A DNA stretch of 64,000 nucleotides from Pseudoclavibacter sp. Marseille-Q3772 (GTDB lineage: Bacteria > Actinomycetota > Actinomycetes > Actinomycetales > Microbacteriaceae): the NCBI RefSeq assembly GCF_916618895.1, contig NZ_OU745391.1, positions 682,001-746,000 of the forward strand, written 5' to 3'. The translations under genes and the position numbers were made by a program. The notes under the pieces were generated by a model. It did not search any database. It saw only the letters and a list, made by a program, of their open reading frames with translations, and was not told where the DNA came from. Positions 8,514 to 15,970 of this stretch are shown here, piece by piece (position 1 is the stretch's first letter; every line of letters starts with the position of its first letter).

Positions 8514-9455
8514 ATGACTTCGACGCAGGACAACGCATTCGACTCCGATGCCGCAACCGGGCAGGACGCTCAGCCGAGCCGCGAAGAGGCGAAGGCGCAA
8601 GCGCGCTCGAGGTACCGCATTCGCTCGTTCACAATGCGCGGCCACAATCGCATGGCTCGCGACTACGAACAGATCCTTGAGCAGCACGCATCGACCTACC
8701 TCATTGATGTGCCCGCTGGGCCGACCACTGCGACGATTGACCCGGCGGCGCGCATTGACTTGGATGCAGCGTTTGGTCGCCGCGCTCCCCTGGTGGTCGA
8801 AATCGGCCCGGGGAACGGCGAACAGCTCGCCCACGCGGCTGCGCAGCATCCGGATTGGAACTTCTTGGCCTTCGAGGCATGGCATCCGGGTGTCGCGAAA
8901 TGTATCGGCAATGTTGCTCGTGCGGGGTTGAACAATGTGCGCATTATCGAGGCGGATGCGGCCCAGGCGTTACCGATTGTGTTCGGTCTCGAGGTGAGTC
9001 ACGATGAGCTGTCCACGCAGGGTGGTTACGGCGTGGGCGTGGATGGGACCGGGGCGACGACCGGACGACGTGACCCCGCGCATCCAAACGCCGAAAACCC
9101 GATGGCGCGGGAGCTGTGGACGTTCTTCCCGGACCCTTGGCGCAAGGCACGACACCACAAGCGTCGCCTGGTGAACGATTTGTTCGCCAATACGGTTGCC
9201 GGCGTATTGGAGCCCGGCGGGATCTGGCGCCTTGCGACGGACTGGGAGAACTACGCCTGGCAGATGCGTTCGGTGGTTGAGGATTCGCCACACTTCGACA
9301 ACCCGCATTTGGGCGAGCGGCCAGACCCAGCCGATGACGAGCCGGAGCGGGGTGGATTCGCGCCACGATTTAGCGGGCGCTTGTTGACTCACTTCGAGGA
9401 ACGCGGGCAGTTGGCCGGCCGTCCGCCACACGATATCGTCGGCGTTCGGCGGTAA
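8514..9455 (+). CDS. trmB: tRNA (guanine-N7-)-methyltransferase
   Basis: Methylates N7 of G46 in tRNA using S-adenosylmethionine. The SAM-binding motif VEIGPGNGEQL (expected EIGxGxG) and the TrmB signature TFFPDPWRKARHHKRRLV are clear, as is RLATDWENYAWQM near the C-terminus. About 30 extra residues (DELSTQGGYGVGVDG...) are inserted between strand 4 and the FPDPW motif, unusual for the family. I choose the ATG at 8514 (MTSTQDN); in-frame starts at 8493 and 8505 lack a well-placed ribosome site. It is divergent from dapA. Confidence 0.9.
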   Translation: MTSTQDNAFDSDAATGQDAQPSREEAKAQARSRYRIRSFTMRGHNRMARDYEQILEQHASTYLIDVPAGPTTATIDPAARIDLDAAFGRRAPLVVEIGPGNGEQLAHAAAQHPDWNFLAFEAWHPGVAKCIGNVARAGLNNVRIIEADAAQALPIVFGLEVSHDELSTQGGYGVGVDGTGATTGRRDPAHPNAENPMARELWTFFPDPWRKARHHKRRLVNDLFANTVAGVLEPGGIWRLATDWENYAWQMRSVVEDSPHFDNPHLGERPDPADDEPERGGFAPRFSGRLLTHFEERGQLAGRPPHDIVGVRR

Positions 9456-9504
9456 CCGGCCTCATACGCTGCCTCTCGGCAATGGGCCGCGTTGCGGTGC
9501 AGCT

Positions 9505-9591
9505 GACGAAGCGTAACCAACACTAAGGAGCTGGTGGGTCGCACGGATTGGCGCGGCCCACCAGCTGTTTGTTTTGGAGCGTGGGACGTCA
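9505..9591. repeat. 87-bp direct repeat, left copy (island boundary)
   Basis: Matches 15844-15930 at 84 of 87 positions (differences at 9553, 9572, 9580). It begins with GACGAAGCGTAA, which in the right copy is the last four codons of the MHS transporter gene; here no gene precedes it, so the left copy looks like a severed transporter 3' end plus terminator. It starts 49 bp after the trmB stop. The rest of the 329-bp gap 9456-9784 holds the operator at 9639-9659 and the monooxygenase promoter. Confidence 0.9.
9529..9566 (+). terminator. Terminator hairpin inside left direct repeat
   Basis: Arms AGCTGGTGGGTCG and CGGCCCACCAGCT (13 bp, one G-T pair) with a 12-nt loop, followed by a T-rich tail TGTTTGTTTT. 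It would terminate trmB transcripts. Confidence 0.75.
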
Positions 9592-9638
9592 GAAGCCCCA
9601 ACCAACTTAATAAACGGAACCGATCAATAACACGTCTC

Positions 9639-9659
9639 TTCATCAATTCAACTGATGCA
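9639..9659. promoter_or_regulatory. Candidate LysR operator upstream of the monooxygenase
   Basis: Half-sites CATCAAT and TGATGCA in a 21-bp frame match 16 of 21 positions of the perfect dyad at 12007-12027 in the LysR/ridA divergent promoter. This spacing fits the T-n11-A logic of LysR-type sites (ATCAATTCAACTGAT). It lies about 125 bp upstream of the monooxygenase start. Confidence 0.6.
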
Positions 9660-9784
9660 TGAGAGCGCGTATCCATATTGGAGTTATCCGTCTATCTGCG
9701 TTTCTCTGTTATCGACTAACCGACCGCGCGAACTGAGCAACGAAGCACCGACAGTCGCGCAAGGAATCGAACGGAGTACGTGCA

Positions 9785-11053
9785 ATGGGGCATGAACAAA
9801 CGGAAGTCGTAGTCGTCGGCGCCGGCCAGTCCGGCCTCGCAATGAGCGAGCATCTTGTCCGCGAGAACATTCCGCACATCGTGCTGGAGAAACACGATGT
9901 CGCACACTGTTGGCGCAACGTCCGCTGGGACTCGCTCGTTGCCAACGGACCTGCATGGCATGACCGATTTCCCACGAAAGAATTCACCTGCGTTGGCCCA
10001 GATGAGTTTCCTACCAAAGACCAGGTAGCCGACTACTTTCAAGAGTTTGCGCGGGAAATTGGCAGCCCCATTCGCACGGGTGTAGAGGTGACTTCAGTCA
10101 CAAAACAAGAGGGGGCACCAGGCTTCCGCGTTGAAACAAGCGATGGTGTAATCACCGCAAACTTTGTTGTGGCTGCGACTGGGCCTTTCCAAGTACCAGC
10201 CATTCCACCGATCATCCCGGAAAACGAGCACACGGTTCAGATTCACTCCAATAGCTACAAGAATCCGGATTCGCTTCCTCCGGGAGCCGTCGTCGTCATT
10301 GGCGCAGGCTCTTCGGGCGTGCAGATCGCGCGTGAACTCAATGTAGCGGGGCGTAAAACATATCTCGCGGTCGGCCCCCACGATCGTCCGCCACGTTCCT
10401 ACCGGGGACGCGACTTCGTTTGGTGGCTGGGAGTACTGGGCAAGTGGGACATGTCCACACCTGCCTCAGGAGCAGAACATGTGACCATCGCCGTGAGCGG
10501 TGCGGACGGCGGTCACACGGTCGATTTCCGCGAGTTAGCGCACAACGGCATCACGCTGTTGGGCCGTGCAGAGCGTAGCGAAAATGGGACGCTCCACTTC
10601 GCGAACGACCTCGAGCGAAATGTCTTGCGTGGCGACGCGAACTACCTAGGACTCCTCGACGAAGCAGATGCCTACATTGAAGAGAACGGGCTCGAGCTAC
10701 CCGAAGAGCCGCAAGCGCGAGAAATGCTACCGATGCCGGGCTGTGTCACCGATCCCACGCTTGAGCTTAACCTCGAAGATGCGGGGGTCTCGACGATCAT
10801 CTGGGCGACCGGTTTTCGCGTTGACTTCAGCTGGCTCAAAACGAAGGCAATCGATGACAGCGGACGCCCGGTCCACTCACGCGGAGTTTCAGCTGAACCA
10901 AGAGTGTATTTCGTCGGCCTCCCCTGGCAGTCTCGCCGCGGGTCAAGCTTTATTTGGGGCACCTGGCACGATGCAAAATACATCGCCGATCAGATCAAGA
11001 TTCAGCGCGGTTATTCCGCTTACTCATCCAAATCCGAAGCTGTAAATCAGTAG
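9785..11053 (+). CDS. FAD/NAD(P)-dependent flavin monooxygenase
   Basis: A 422-residue class B flavoprotein monooxygenase-like enzyme. The FAD Rossmann motif GAGQSG is at residues 12-17, the NADPH-binding GAGSSG at 173-178, with an FMO-fingerprint-like HSNSY segment between them and WATGF near the C-terminus. The opening VVVVGAGQSGLAMSEHL and WRNVRWDSL resemble the CzcO/YUCCA-type group, which oxygenates small organic acids, amines or ketones. The ATG has GGAGT 8 nt upstream. It is the first gene of the island, transcribed away from trmB and convergent with lysR. Its likely role is the oxidative first step of the island's catabolic route; the substrate is unknown. Confidence 0.8.
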   Translation: MGHEQTEVVVVGAGQSGLAMSEHLVRENIPHIVLEKHDVAHCWRNVRWDSLVANGPAWHDRFPTKEFTCVGPDEFPTKDQVADYFQEFAREIGSPIRTGVEVTSVTKQEGAPGFRVETSDGVITANFVVAATGPFQVPAIPPIIPENEHTVQIHSNSYKNPDSLPPGAVVVIGAGSSGVQIARELNVAGRKTYLAVGPHDRPPRSYRGRDFVWWLGVLGKWDMSTPASGAEHVTIAVSGADGGHTVDFRELAHNGITLLGRAERSENGTLHFANDLERNVLRGDANYLGLLDEADAYIEENGLELPEEPQAREMLPMPGCVTDPTLELNLEDAGVSTIIWATGFRVDFSWLKTKAIDDSGRPVHSRGVSAEPRVYFVGLPWQSRRGSSFIWGTWHDAKYIADQIKIQRGYSAYSSKSEAVNQ

Positions 11054-11058
11054 TTACC

Positions 11059-11970
11059 TCATGCCGTGCGGAGCACCTCTTCCACCACCTTCGCCATTGC
11101 GCGAATCCTGGCGGAGGGTTGCAGCTGCCGTAATCGCACGATCGCGATAGGGAGCCCCTGTACATCATCTGAGATGTCGAGGGGCACTGCGCGCGCTCCT
11201 GAATAGGTGGTGTCGTACACGGGCCGCTGATTCAGGATGGATACCCCCATACCGGCGGCAACCATCGCGCGAACCGCTTCAAAGTTTTCTGATCTGTGTC
11301 GCACCTGCACCTGCGCTCCACATTTGCGAGCGAGGTCAAGGAAATACTCACGACTATCGGGGAGATCAAGCATGATGAATGCTTCCCCGCTGAGTTGCCG
11401 TAAAGCGACCTTTCCTTCCGTGGCGAGGGGATGATGTTCAGAAACAAGCACATAGGGCATTGCCTCGGTAATTGCACGAGCAGTGACATCTTGGGCGAGG
11501 GAGAACGTATATGTCAGCGCCATGTCGGCTCGCCCAGAGCGCAGGTCAGCAAGATTCTGCGCGTGGTCACCTTCGAGAACTTCCAGCCCAAGTTCGGGAT
11601 GCGCCTCCTCGAGTCGGCTGATGATAGCGGGCAACAACGTTGGCACGAACGTACTGAACACCGCGATTCGCACGACTCCACGAATGGCAGATTCTCCTTC
11701 GCGGACGGACTCGATGATGTTCTCTAACCCTTCAAACAGCCTTTGTGTCTCGCGCTGCAACTGCTCGCCCGCATCCGTAAGCACTAACCCTTTCGCGTGA
11801 ATTCGAATGAACAGCGTTGCGCCCAGCGACCGCTCCAATTGAGTGATCGCCGTGGAGACGGCTGATTGAGCCACATGAAGCTCTTCACTCGCAGCAGTCA
11901 TGTTCAACGTTCTCGCACAGGCAGCAAAATACGAGAGTTGGTTAAGCGTGATTGGAAATCGCGTTGTCAT
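11059..11970 (-). CDS. LysR-family transcriptional regulator
   Basis: An N-terminal winged helix-turn-helix (TLNQLSYFAACARTLNMTAA ... AQSAVSTAITQLE, about residues 8-65) is followed by a periplasmic-binding-like effector domain, 303 residues in all. The ATG at 11970 (MTTRFPI) is preceded by GGGGGAG; a TTG at 12000 would add ten residues. It is divergent from ridA across a 175-bp gap containing a perfect dyad, and it ends 6 bp from the monooxygenase gene. The natural reading is that it controls both island transcription units in response to the pathway substrate. Confidence 0.92.
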   Translation of the reverse strand: MTTRFPITLNQLSYFAACARTLNMTAASEELHVAQSAVSTAITQLERSLGATLFIRIHAKGLVLTDAGEQLQRETQRLFEGLENIIESVREGESAIRGVVRIAVFSTFVPTLLPAIISRLEEAHPELGLEVLEGDHAQNLADLRSGRADMALTYTFSLAQDVTARAITEAMPYVLVSEHHPLATEGKVALRQLSGEAFIMLDLPDSREYFLDLARKCGAQVQVRHRSENFEAVRAMVAAGMGVSILNQRPVYDTTYSGARAVPLDISDDVQGLPIAIVRLRQLQPSARIRAMAKVVEEVLRTA

Positions 11971-12006
11971 AGCCCGCTCCCCCTTGAACGTTTCGCGCAA
12001 CCAGTA

Positions 12007-12027
12007 TGCATCAATGTACTTGATGCA
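12007..12027. promoter_or_regulatory. Perfect dyad in the lysR-ridA divergent promoter
   Basis: Arms TGCATCAA and TTGATGCA around a 5-nt centre (TGTAC). It lies 37 bp upstream of lysR and about 120 bp upstream of ridA, the usual place for an autoregulatory LysR operator, and shares its half-sites with 9639-9659. Confidence 0.75.
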
Positions 12028-12145
12028 ACCGATACGTTATTTCTTCTTTACAGATTTACCGGTTCCTCTTTGAATGAGAGCACGGCAACGATGTTGAAGC
12101 CAGACAGAGCCGTCCGGCCCGCTGCTAGATAGTGAGGAGCACCCC

Positions 12146-12571
12146 GTGCCAACACACACTCGAATCCGAACGTTCAACACCAAGGACACCTACCCCGAGC
12201 AGAACCTCGATAACGACCTCTGCCAAGCCGTCGTCGCAAACGGTGTCGTGTACTTGCGTGGACAGATTGGCCAGGACTTGGAGACCCGCGAGTCGGTAGG
12301 AATCGGCGACCCTGTTAAACAGACTGAACAGGCGATGTCGAACATCAAGTTACTTCTTGAAGAGGCCGGGAGCAGGCTTGAAGACATCGTCAAGGTCACG
12401 GTGTACATCGTTGACCCTCGGTATCGCGAAGACGTCTACCGGACAATGGGCAAGTGGCTCAAGGGAGTATTCCCGGTTTCAACCGGCATCGTCGTCCAGG
12501 CCTTGGCACGCCCCGAGTGGTTGGTCGAGATCGACGCGACCGCAGTAATCAGCGACTCCAACAGCGCATAG
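12146..12571 (+). CDS. RidA family protein (reactive enamine/imine deaminase-like)
   Basis: A 141-residue RidA/YjgF/YER057c-type protein: CQAVVANGVVYLRGQIGQDLET, the mid-section LLEEAGSRLEDIVKVTVYI, and RPEWLVEIDATAVI at the end. RidA proteins are trimers that hydrolyse reactive imines/enamines, or act as specific deaminases in catabolic operons. I do not see the canonical substrate-binding arginine of true RidA with certainty: the expected position reads near ARPEWLVEI, so a non-archetypal subgroup is possible. The start is GTG with GAGGAG 6-9 nt upstream. It is the first gene of the operon ridA-DUF1028-M20-MHS. Confidence 0.9.
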   Translation: MPTHTRIRTFNTKDTYPEQNLDNDLCQAVVANGVVYLRGQIGQDLETRESVGIGDPVKQTEQAMSNIKLLLEEAGSRLEDIVKVTVYIVDPRYREDVYRTMGKWLKGVFPVSTGIVVQALARPEWLVEIDATAVISDSNSA

Positions 12572-12622
12572 ACGCGCTCTTAAGCATCAACCGACCCGTC
12601 AGATCACTCGAGGAGGACCCTC

Positions 12623-13300
12623 ATGACCTTTTCAGTATTGTTGCGTGACCCACAAACGGGGGAACTTGGTGCTGCTGTTTCTTCTTCATCTCCTGCAGTC
12701 GCAGCTCGATGCCTCAACCTAGCCGATGGGGTCGGCGCTGCAAGCTCACAGAATGTCACCGATCCGCGCTTAGGACATGAACTGTTAGCACACCTGAAGA
12801 ACGGGCAGCCTGCCGGCGACGCGCTCAGCACGGTGCTGGCGAACGCAGATTCACAAACATTGGAATACCGGCAGCTCGTCGTTTTGGATGCTGATGGAAA
12901 CTCTGCGGTTCATTCAGGTGAACGCTCACTCGGCACTTACGGGAGCCGGTCACGTCCGAACATTGTGGCAGCCGGGAACATGCTCGCCTCGCTGGAAGTC
13001 CTCGAGGCGCTCGTTTCGACAGTGGAGCAGACCTCAGGCACGGTTGAAGATCGACTTGTCGCTGGTCTTCGCGCCGCGCTCGCTGCTGGCGGCGAGGAGG
13101 GACCGCTCCACTCGGCCGGTCTTGCGGTTGTGGGTGACGCCGGCTGGCGAGTAACTGATCTGCGCGTTGACTGGTCGGATGATCCAATCGGTGACCTTGC
13201 TGATTTGGTGCAGGTATGGATGCCTCAGAAGGCTGACTACATTACCCGCGGCATCGATCCCACAAAGGCACCTTCCTACGGCGTACCTGGTGATGAATAG
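12623..13300 (+). CDS. DUF1028 domain-containing protein
   Basis: A 225-residue DUF1028 protein: TFSVLLRDPQTGELGAAVSS at the N-terminus, then AVAARCLNLADGVGAASSQN and SRPNIVAAGNMLA, features of an Ntn-hydrolase-like fold that this family is thought to share. The function is not established; DUF1028 genes are often next to RidA and amidohydrolase genes in nitrogen-compound catabolism. The ATG has GAGGAGG upstream. Its stop codon overlaps the start region of the next gene, indicating coupling. Confidence 0.85.
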   Translation: MTFSVLLRDPQTGELGAAVSSSSPAVAARCLNLADGVGAASSQNVTDPRLGHELLAHLKNGQPAGDALSTVLANADSQTLEYRQLVVLDADGNSAVHSGERSLGTYGSRSRPNIVAAGNMLASLEVLEALVSTVEQTSGTVEDRLVAGLRAALAAGGEEGPLHSAGLAVVGDAGWRVTDLRVDWSDDPIGDLADLVQVWMPQKADYITRGIDPTKAPSYGVPGDE

Positions 13301-14465
13301 CACTATGAGCGAGGAAGACAAAGACCGTATCCGCGAGCAACTGCACGCATATGAACCGCTCGCGATTGATCTCGCGAGGTGGCTACATGCGCATCCCGAA
13401 ACTGCGTGGCAGGAGCACGAATCCTCAGCACACATTGCGGCGGTGCTGCGTGAGAACGGTTTCGAAGTAACGCACCCCTACCTTGAGCTCGATACCGCAT
13501 TTCGAGCAGTCTTTGAAGCGCCTGGCTCCAGGTTTCGAGTGGGTTTCATTGCCGAATACGATGCCCTACCGGGGATGGGACACGCTTGCGGTCATAACCT
13601 GATTGCTGCCATGTCGGTTGGTGCTGCACTTGCCTTTGCATCCGTAGCTCAAGCACTTGGTGTCAGTGTTGAGGTCATTGGCACTCCCGCGGAAGAAGGC
13701 GGTGGCGGCAAGATCGAGTTGCTCGAGCGCGGTGCTTTCCGCAATCTTGATTTCGCTTGTATGGCGCACCCGGCCCCGGTGGATGTAGCGCGGTCCCAGC
13801 CATTTGCAGTCGCCCATTGGCACGTGCTGTATGAGGGAACGTCTGCGCATGCCGCCGCATACCCAGATCGGGGTGTGAATGCCAACGATGCCTTCGCCAT
13901 CGCTCAGGTCGCCATTGCAATGCTGCGTCAACAGCTTCCGCCTGGCGTGCGCGTCCACGGAATTCAGACAGTGGGTGGACAGGCTCCGAACGCCATCCCA
14001 GAACGAACCGAAGGGCGCTGGTATGTGCGTGCACAAACGCTCGATGAGCTCATTGCGCTGGAGGATCGCGTAACCAAATGTTTCGAGGCAGGCGCCCTCG
14101 CGACGGGCGCCACTCTCACCATCACTCCCGAAAGCAAACGCTACGCGGATATGAACACGGATGAGGAAGCGCTCGAACTCTATCGGGCGAATGCCACCGC
14201 AATCGGCCGCAATTTCGATGTCGACCCGCTGGCGGCCGCGATGGCGCGCGCGTCCACAGACATGGGAAACGTCTCGCAAGTGATCGACGCCATCCATCCT
14301 TATATCGGTGTTGGCAGCACTGCGAGCAATCACCAACCAGAGTTTGCCGATGCCTGTGTCGGCGAACTCGCTGAGCAAGCACTGCGCGACGGTGCGCTTG
14401 CACTTGCTTGGACCGCATACGACGTGTCACTTCAAAGGACAGGAAATCCTGACCGTTTAGCTTAG
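13293..14465 (+). CDS. M20-family metal-dependent amidohydrolase
   Basis: A zinc peptidase/amidohydrolase of the M20D/PM20D2-AbgB group, about 390 residues. Metal and catalytic motifs are HAHPETAWQE (32-41), AEYDALPGMGHACGHN (88-102, metal ligand in GHACGH) and GTPAEEGGGG, the last carrying the catalytic glutamate pair. Members cleave N-acyl or dipeptide-like amides such as aminobenzoyl-glutamate or beta-alanyl-lysine. I start it at the ATG at 13293, overlapping the DUF1028 stop; a second ATG at 13305 (MSEEDK) is equally possible. Upstream codons to 13167 belong to the DUF1028 gene read out of frame. Confidence 0.88.
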   Translation: MNSTMSEEDKDRIREQLHAYEPLAIDLARWLHAHPETAWQEHESSAHIAAVLRENGFEVTHPYLELDTAFRAVFEAPGSRFRVGFIAEYDALPGMGHACGHNLIAAMSVGAALAFASVAQALGVSVEVIGTPAEEGGGGKIELLERGAFRNLDFACMAHPAPVDVARSQPFAVAHWHVLYEGTSAHAAAYPDRGVNANDAFAIAQVAIAMLRQQLPPGVRVHGIQTVGGQAPNAIPERTEGRWYVRAQTLDELIALEDRVTKCFEAGALATGATLTITPESKRYADMNTDEEALELYRANATAIGRNFDVDPLAAAMARASTDMGNVSQVIDAIHPYIGVGSTASNHQPEFADACVGELAEQALRDGALALAWTAYDVSLQRTGNPDRLA

Positions 14466-14478
14466 GAGAATTAGCATT

Positions 14479-15855
14479 ATGACTGCATCAACGGGGCTGC
14501 AAGTCAACAAGATCGTCAATCAGAAAAACCTAAGACTGAGCGTGTTCGCCGGATCGATCGGCGTTCTCGTGCACTGGTTTGATTGGGCTGTATACGCCTA
14601 CATGGCGACCACGATTTCTCAGGTATTCTTTCCTGAGGGTGACAAAACGGCAGGACTATTGGCGACTTTCGCAGTCTTTGCAGTTTCGTTTTTCGTTAGG
14701 CCATTGGGAGCCATTCTGTTCGGTCGTCTTGGCGACCGGCTCGGTCGCAAGAAAACGCTCACTGTGGTCATTCTTGCCATGGCAATCTCCACCCTCATCC
14801 TTGGATTGCTGCCTGGCTACAAAATCATTGGCCTTGCGGCTCCGCTCCTGTTGATCGCCACTCGAGTCGTGCAAGGTTTGGCCGCTGGCGGCGAATTTGG
14901 TAGTGCGGCCGCATTCTTGGGCGAGTTTTCGCCAGCAAAACGGCGCGGATTTGGTGTGAGTTGGCTCGAGTTTGGCTCTCTGCTCGGGTTCCTGTTGGCG
15001 TCGTTGGTGGTCTGGTTACTCGGCCAGATGTTCACAGCCGAACAGATCGTTGATTGGGCGTGGCGTATCCCATTCCTAATCACTGTCCCACTCGGCGTAA
15101 TTGGCTTGTACATTCGCCAGAAGATTGAGGACACTCCCGAGTTCGAACAACTCAAGAGCCTCGAAACAGTCTCACACGCACCGGTAAAAGAAGTATTCCA
15201 ACGCAACTCCAAGGAGTTTTTCCAGACGTGTGGCATGGAAATCTTCATGAACGTCACGTTCTATGTCGTGCTCGTGTTCCTGCTTACCTATCAGGAAGTA
15301 AATCTCGGGGTCGATCCGGATCGTGCGGCGTTACTCTCCACACTCGCATCAACGCTCGGACTCATCGTTGTTCCAATTGCGGGAATCGTGTCCGACAAAA
15401 TCGGACGTAAACCGGTTCTGATGTTTGCCGCTATCGCTTTGACTGTGCTTTCCACACCCATGTTTATGCTCATGAACATCGGCGAAGATTGGGCGGTTTT
15501 GGCCTCAACCTTTGGTCTCGCTTTCATGTTGGCTATCGTCCTAGGAACACACGCGGTCACCGTCGTTGAACTCTTCCCGACGAGAACACGGCAAAGCGGC
15601 CTCTCCATCGCCTACGCGCTCACTGCGGCACTATTCGCCGGTACTGCACCCTACATTTTGACTTGGCTCCTAGATACAACCGGAAACCTCATCGTCCCCG
15701 GTTATTTCCTGACGGGAGTTGGTGTCGTTGGGATCATCACGGTGCTGTCAATCCCCGAGACTCGCGGCCGGTCACTCATCATGAAACAAGACTTGGAAAC
15801 TGCATCTGTAACTATTCCTGAAGCAATTCTCAAACAACAGCGCGACGAAGCGTAA
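14479..15855 (+). CDS. MHS-family (MFS) metabolite/H+ symporter
   Basis: A 458-residue twelve-helix transporter of the metabolite:H+ symporter group (ShiA/ProP/KgtP-like): FDWAVYAYMATTISQVFF in helix 1, the loop 2-3 motif GRLGDRLGRKK, RVVQGLAAGGEFGSAA, and the symmetry-related DKIGRKP after helix 8. Substrates of the group are organic acids, betaines and small zwitterions. The ATG follows AGGAGAA 9-10 nt upstream and is 13 bp after the M20 stop, so it closes the ridA operon. Its last four codons are the first bases of the right direct repeat. Confidence 0.92.
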   Translation: MTASTGLQVNKIVNQKNLRLSVFAGSIGVLVHWFDWAVYAYMATTISQVFFPEGDKTAGLLATFAVFAVSFFVRPLGAILFGRLGDRLGRKKTLTVVILAMAISTLILGLLPGYKIIGLAAPLLLIATRVVQGLAAGGEFGSAAAFLGEFSPAKRRGFGVSWLEFGSLLGFLLASLVVWLLGQMFTAEQIVDWAWRIPFLITVPLGVIGLYIRQKIEDTPEFEQLKSLETVSHAPVKEVFQRNSKEFFQTCGMEIFMNVTFYVVLVFLLTYQEVNLGVDPDRAALLSTLASTLGLIVVPIAGIVSDKIGRKPVLMFAAIALTVLSTPMFMLMNIGEDWAVLASTFGLAFMLAIVLGTHAVTVVELFPTRTRQSGLSIAYALTAALFAGTAPYILTWLLDTTGNLIVPGYFLTGVGVVGIITVLSIPETRGRSLIMKQDLETASVTIPEAILKQQRDEA

Positions 15856-15930
15856 CCAACACTAAGGAGCTGGTGGGTCGCACGGATTGGCTCGGCCCAC
15901 CAGCTGTTTGCTTTGGAGTGTGGGACGTCA
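15844..15930. repeat. 87-bp direct repeat, right copy (island boundary)
   Basis: Right partner of 9505-9591. It comprises the last four codons of the MHS transporter gene, its terminator hairpin (15868-15905, same 13-bp stem) and about 25 bp beyond. Since it contains an intact gene end, this is probably the parental copy. Confidence 0.9.
15868..15905 (+). terminator. Terminator of the ridA-MHS operon
   Basis: Same 13-bp stem as at 9529-9566 (AGCTGGTGGGTCG / CGGCCCACCAGCT) with a TGTTTGCTTT tail, 12 bp after the transporter stop codon. Confidence 0.8.
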
Positions 15931-15970
15931 ACCCACCTCGGTCAGCCGTGCTGCCACGCTCCGGTTTCAA

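Larger units (their letters stand above)
9592..15930. mobile_element. 6.3-kb catabolic island bounded by 87-bp direct repeats
   Basis: The segment from just after the left repeat to the end of the right repeat is 6339 bp and holds six genes: flavin monooxygenase, LysR, RidA, DUF1028, M20 amidohydrolase and MHS transporter. The GGATGC hexamer, frequent in flanking DNA (about 24 in the first 9.5 kb by hand count), occurs only about six times here, which suggests a different origin. No integrase, transposase or tRNA target is visible, so the element is not known to be self-mobile; homologous recombination between the repeats would excise it exactly. Confidence 0.6.

Noticed and set aside
13566..14378. 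270-codon antisense frame opposite the M20 gene
   Set aside because: The forward strand encodes a complete metallo-amidohydrolase with ordered motifs; the antisense product has none.
9456..15970. Integrase, transposase or tRNA attachment site for the island
   Set aside because: None found on either strand; the ends are a transporter gene end plus terminator rather than a tRNA 3' end.
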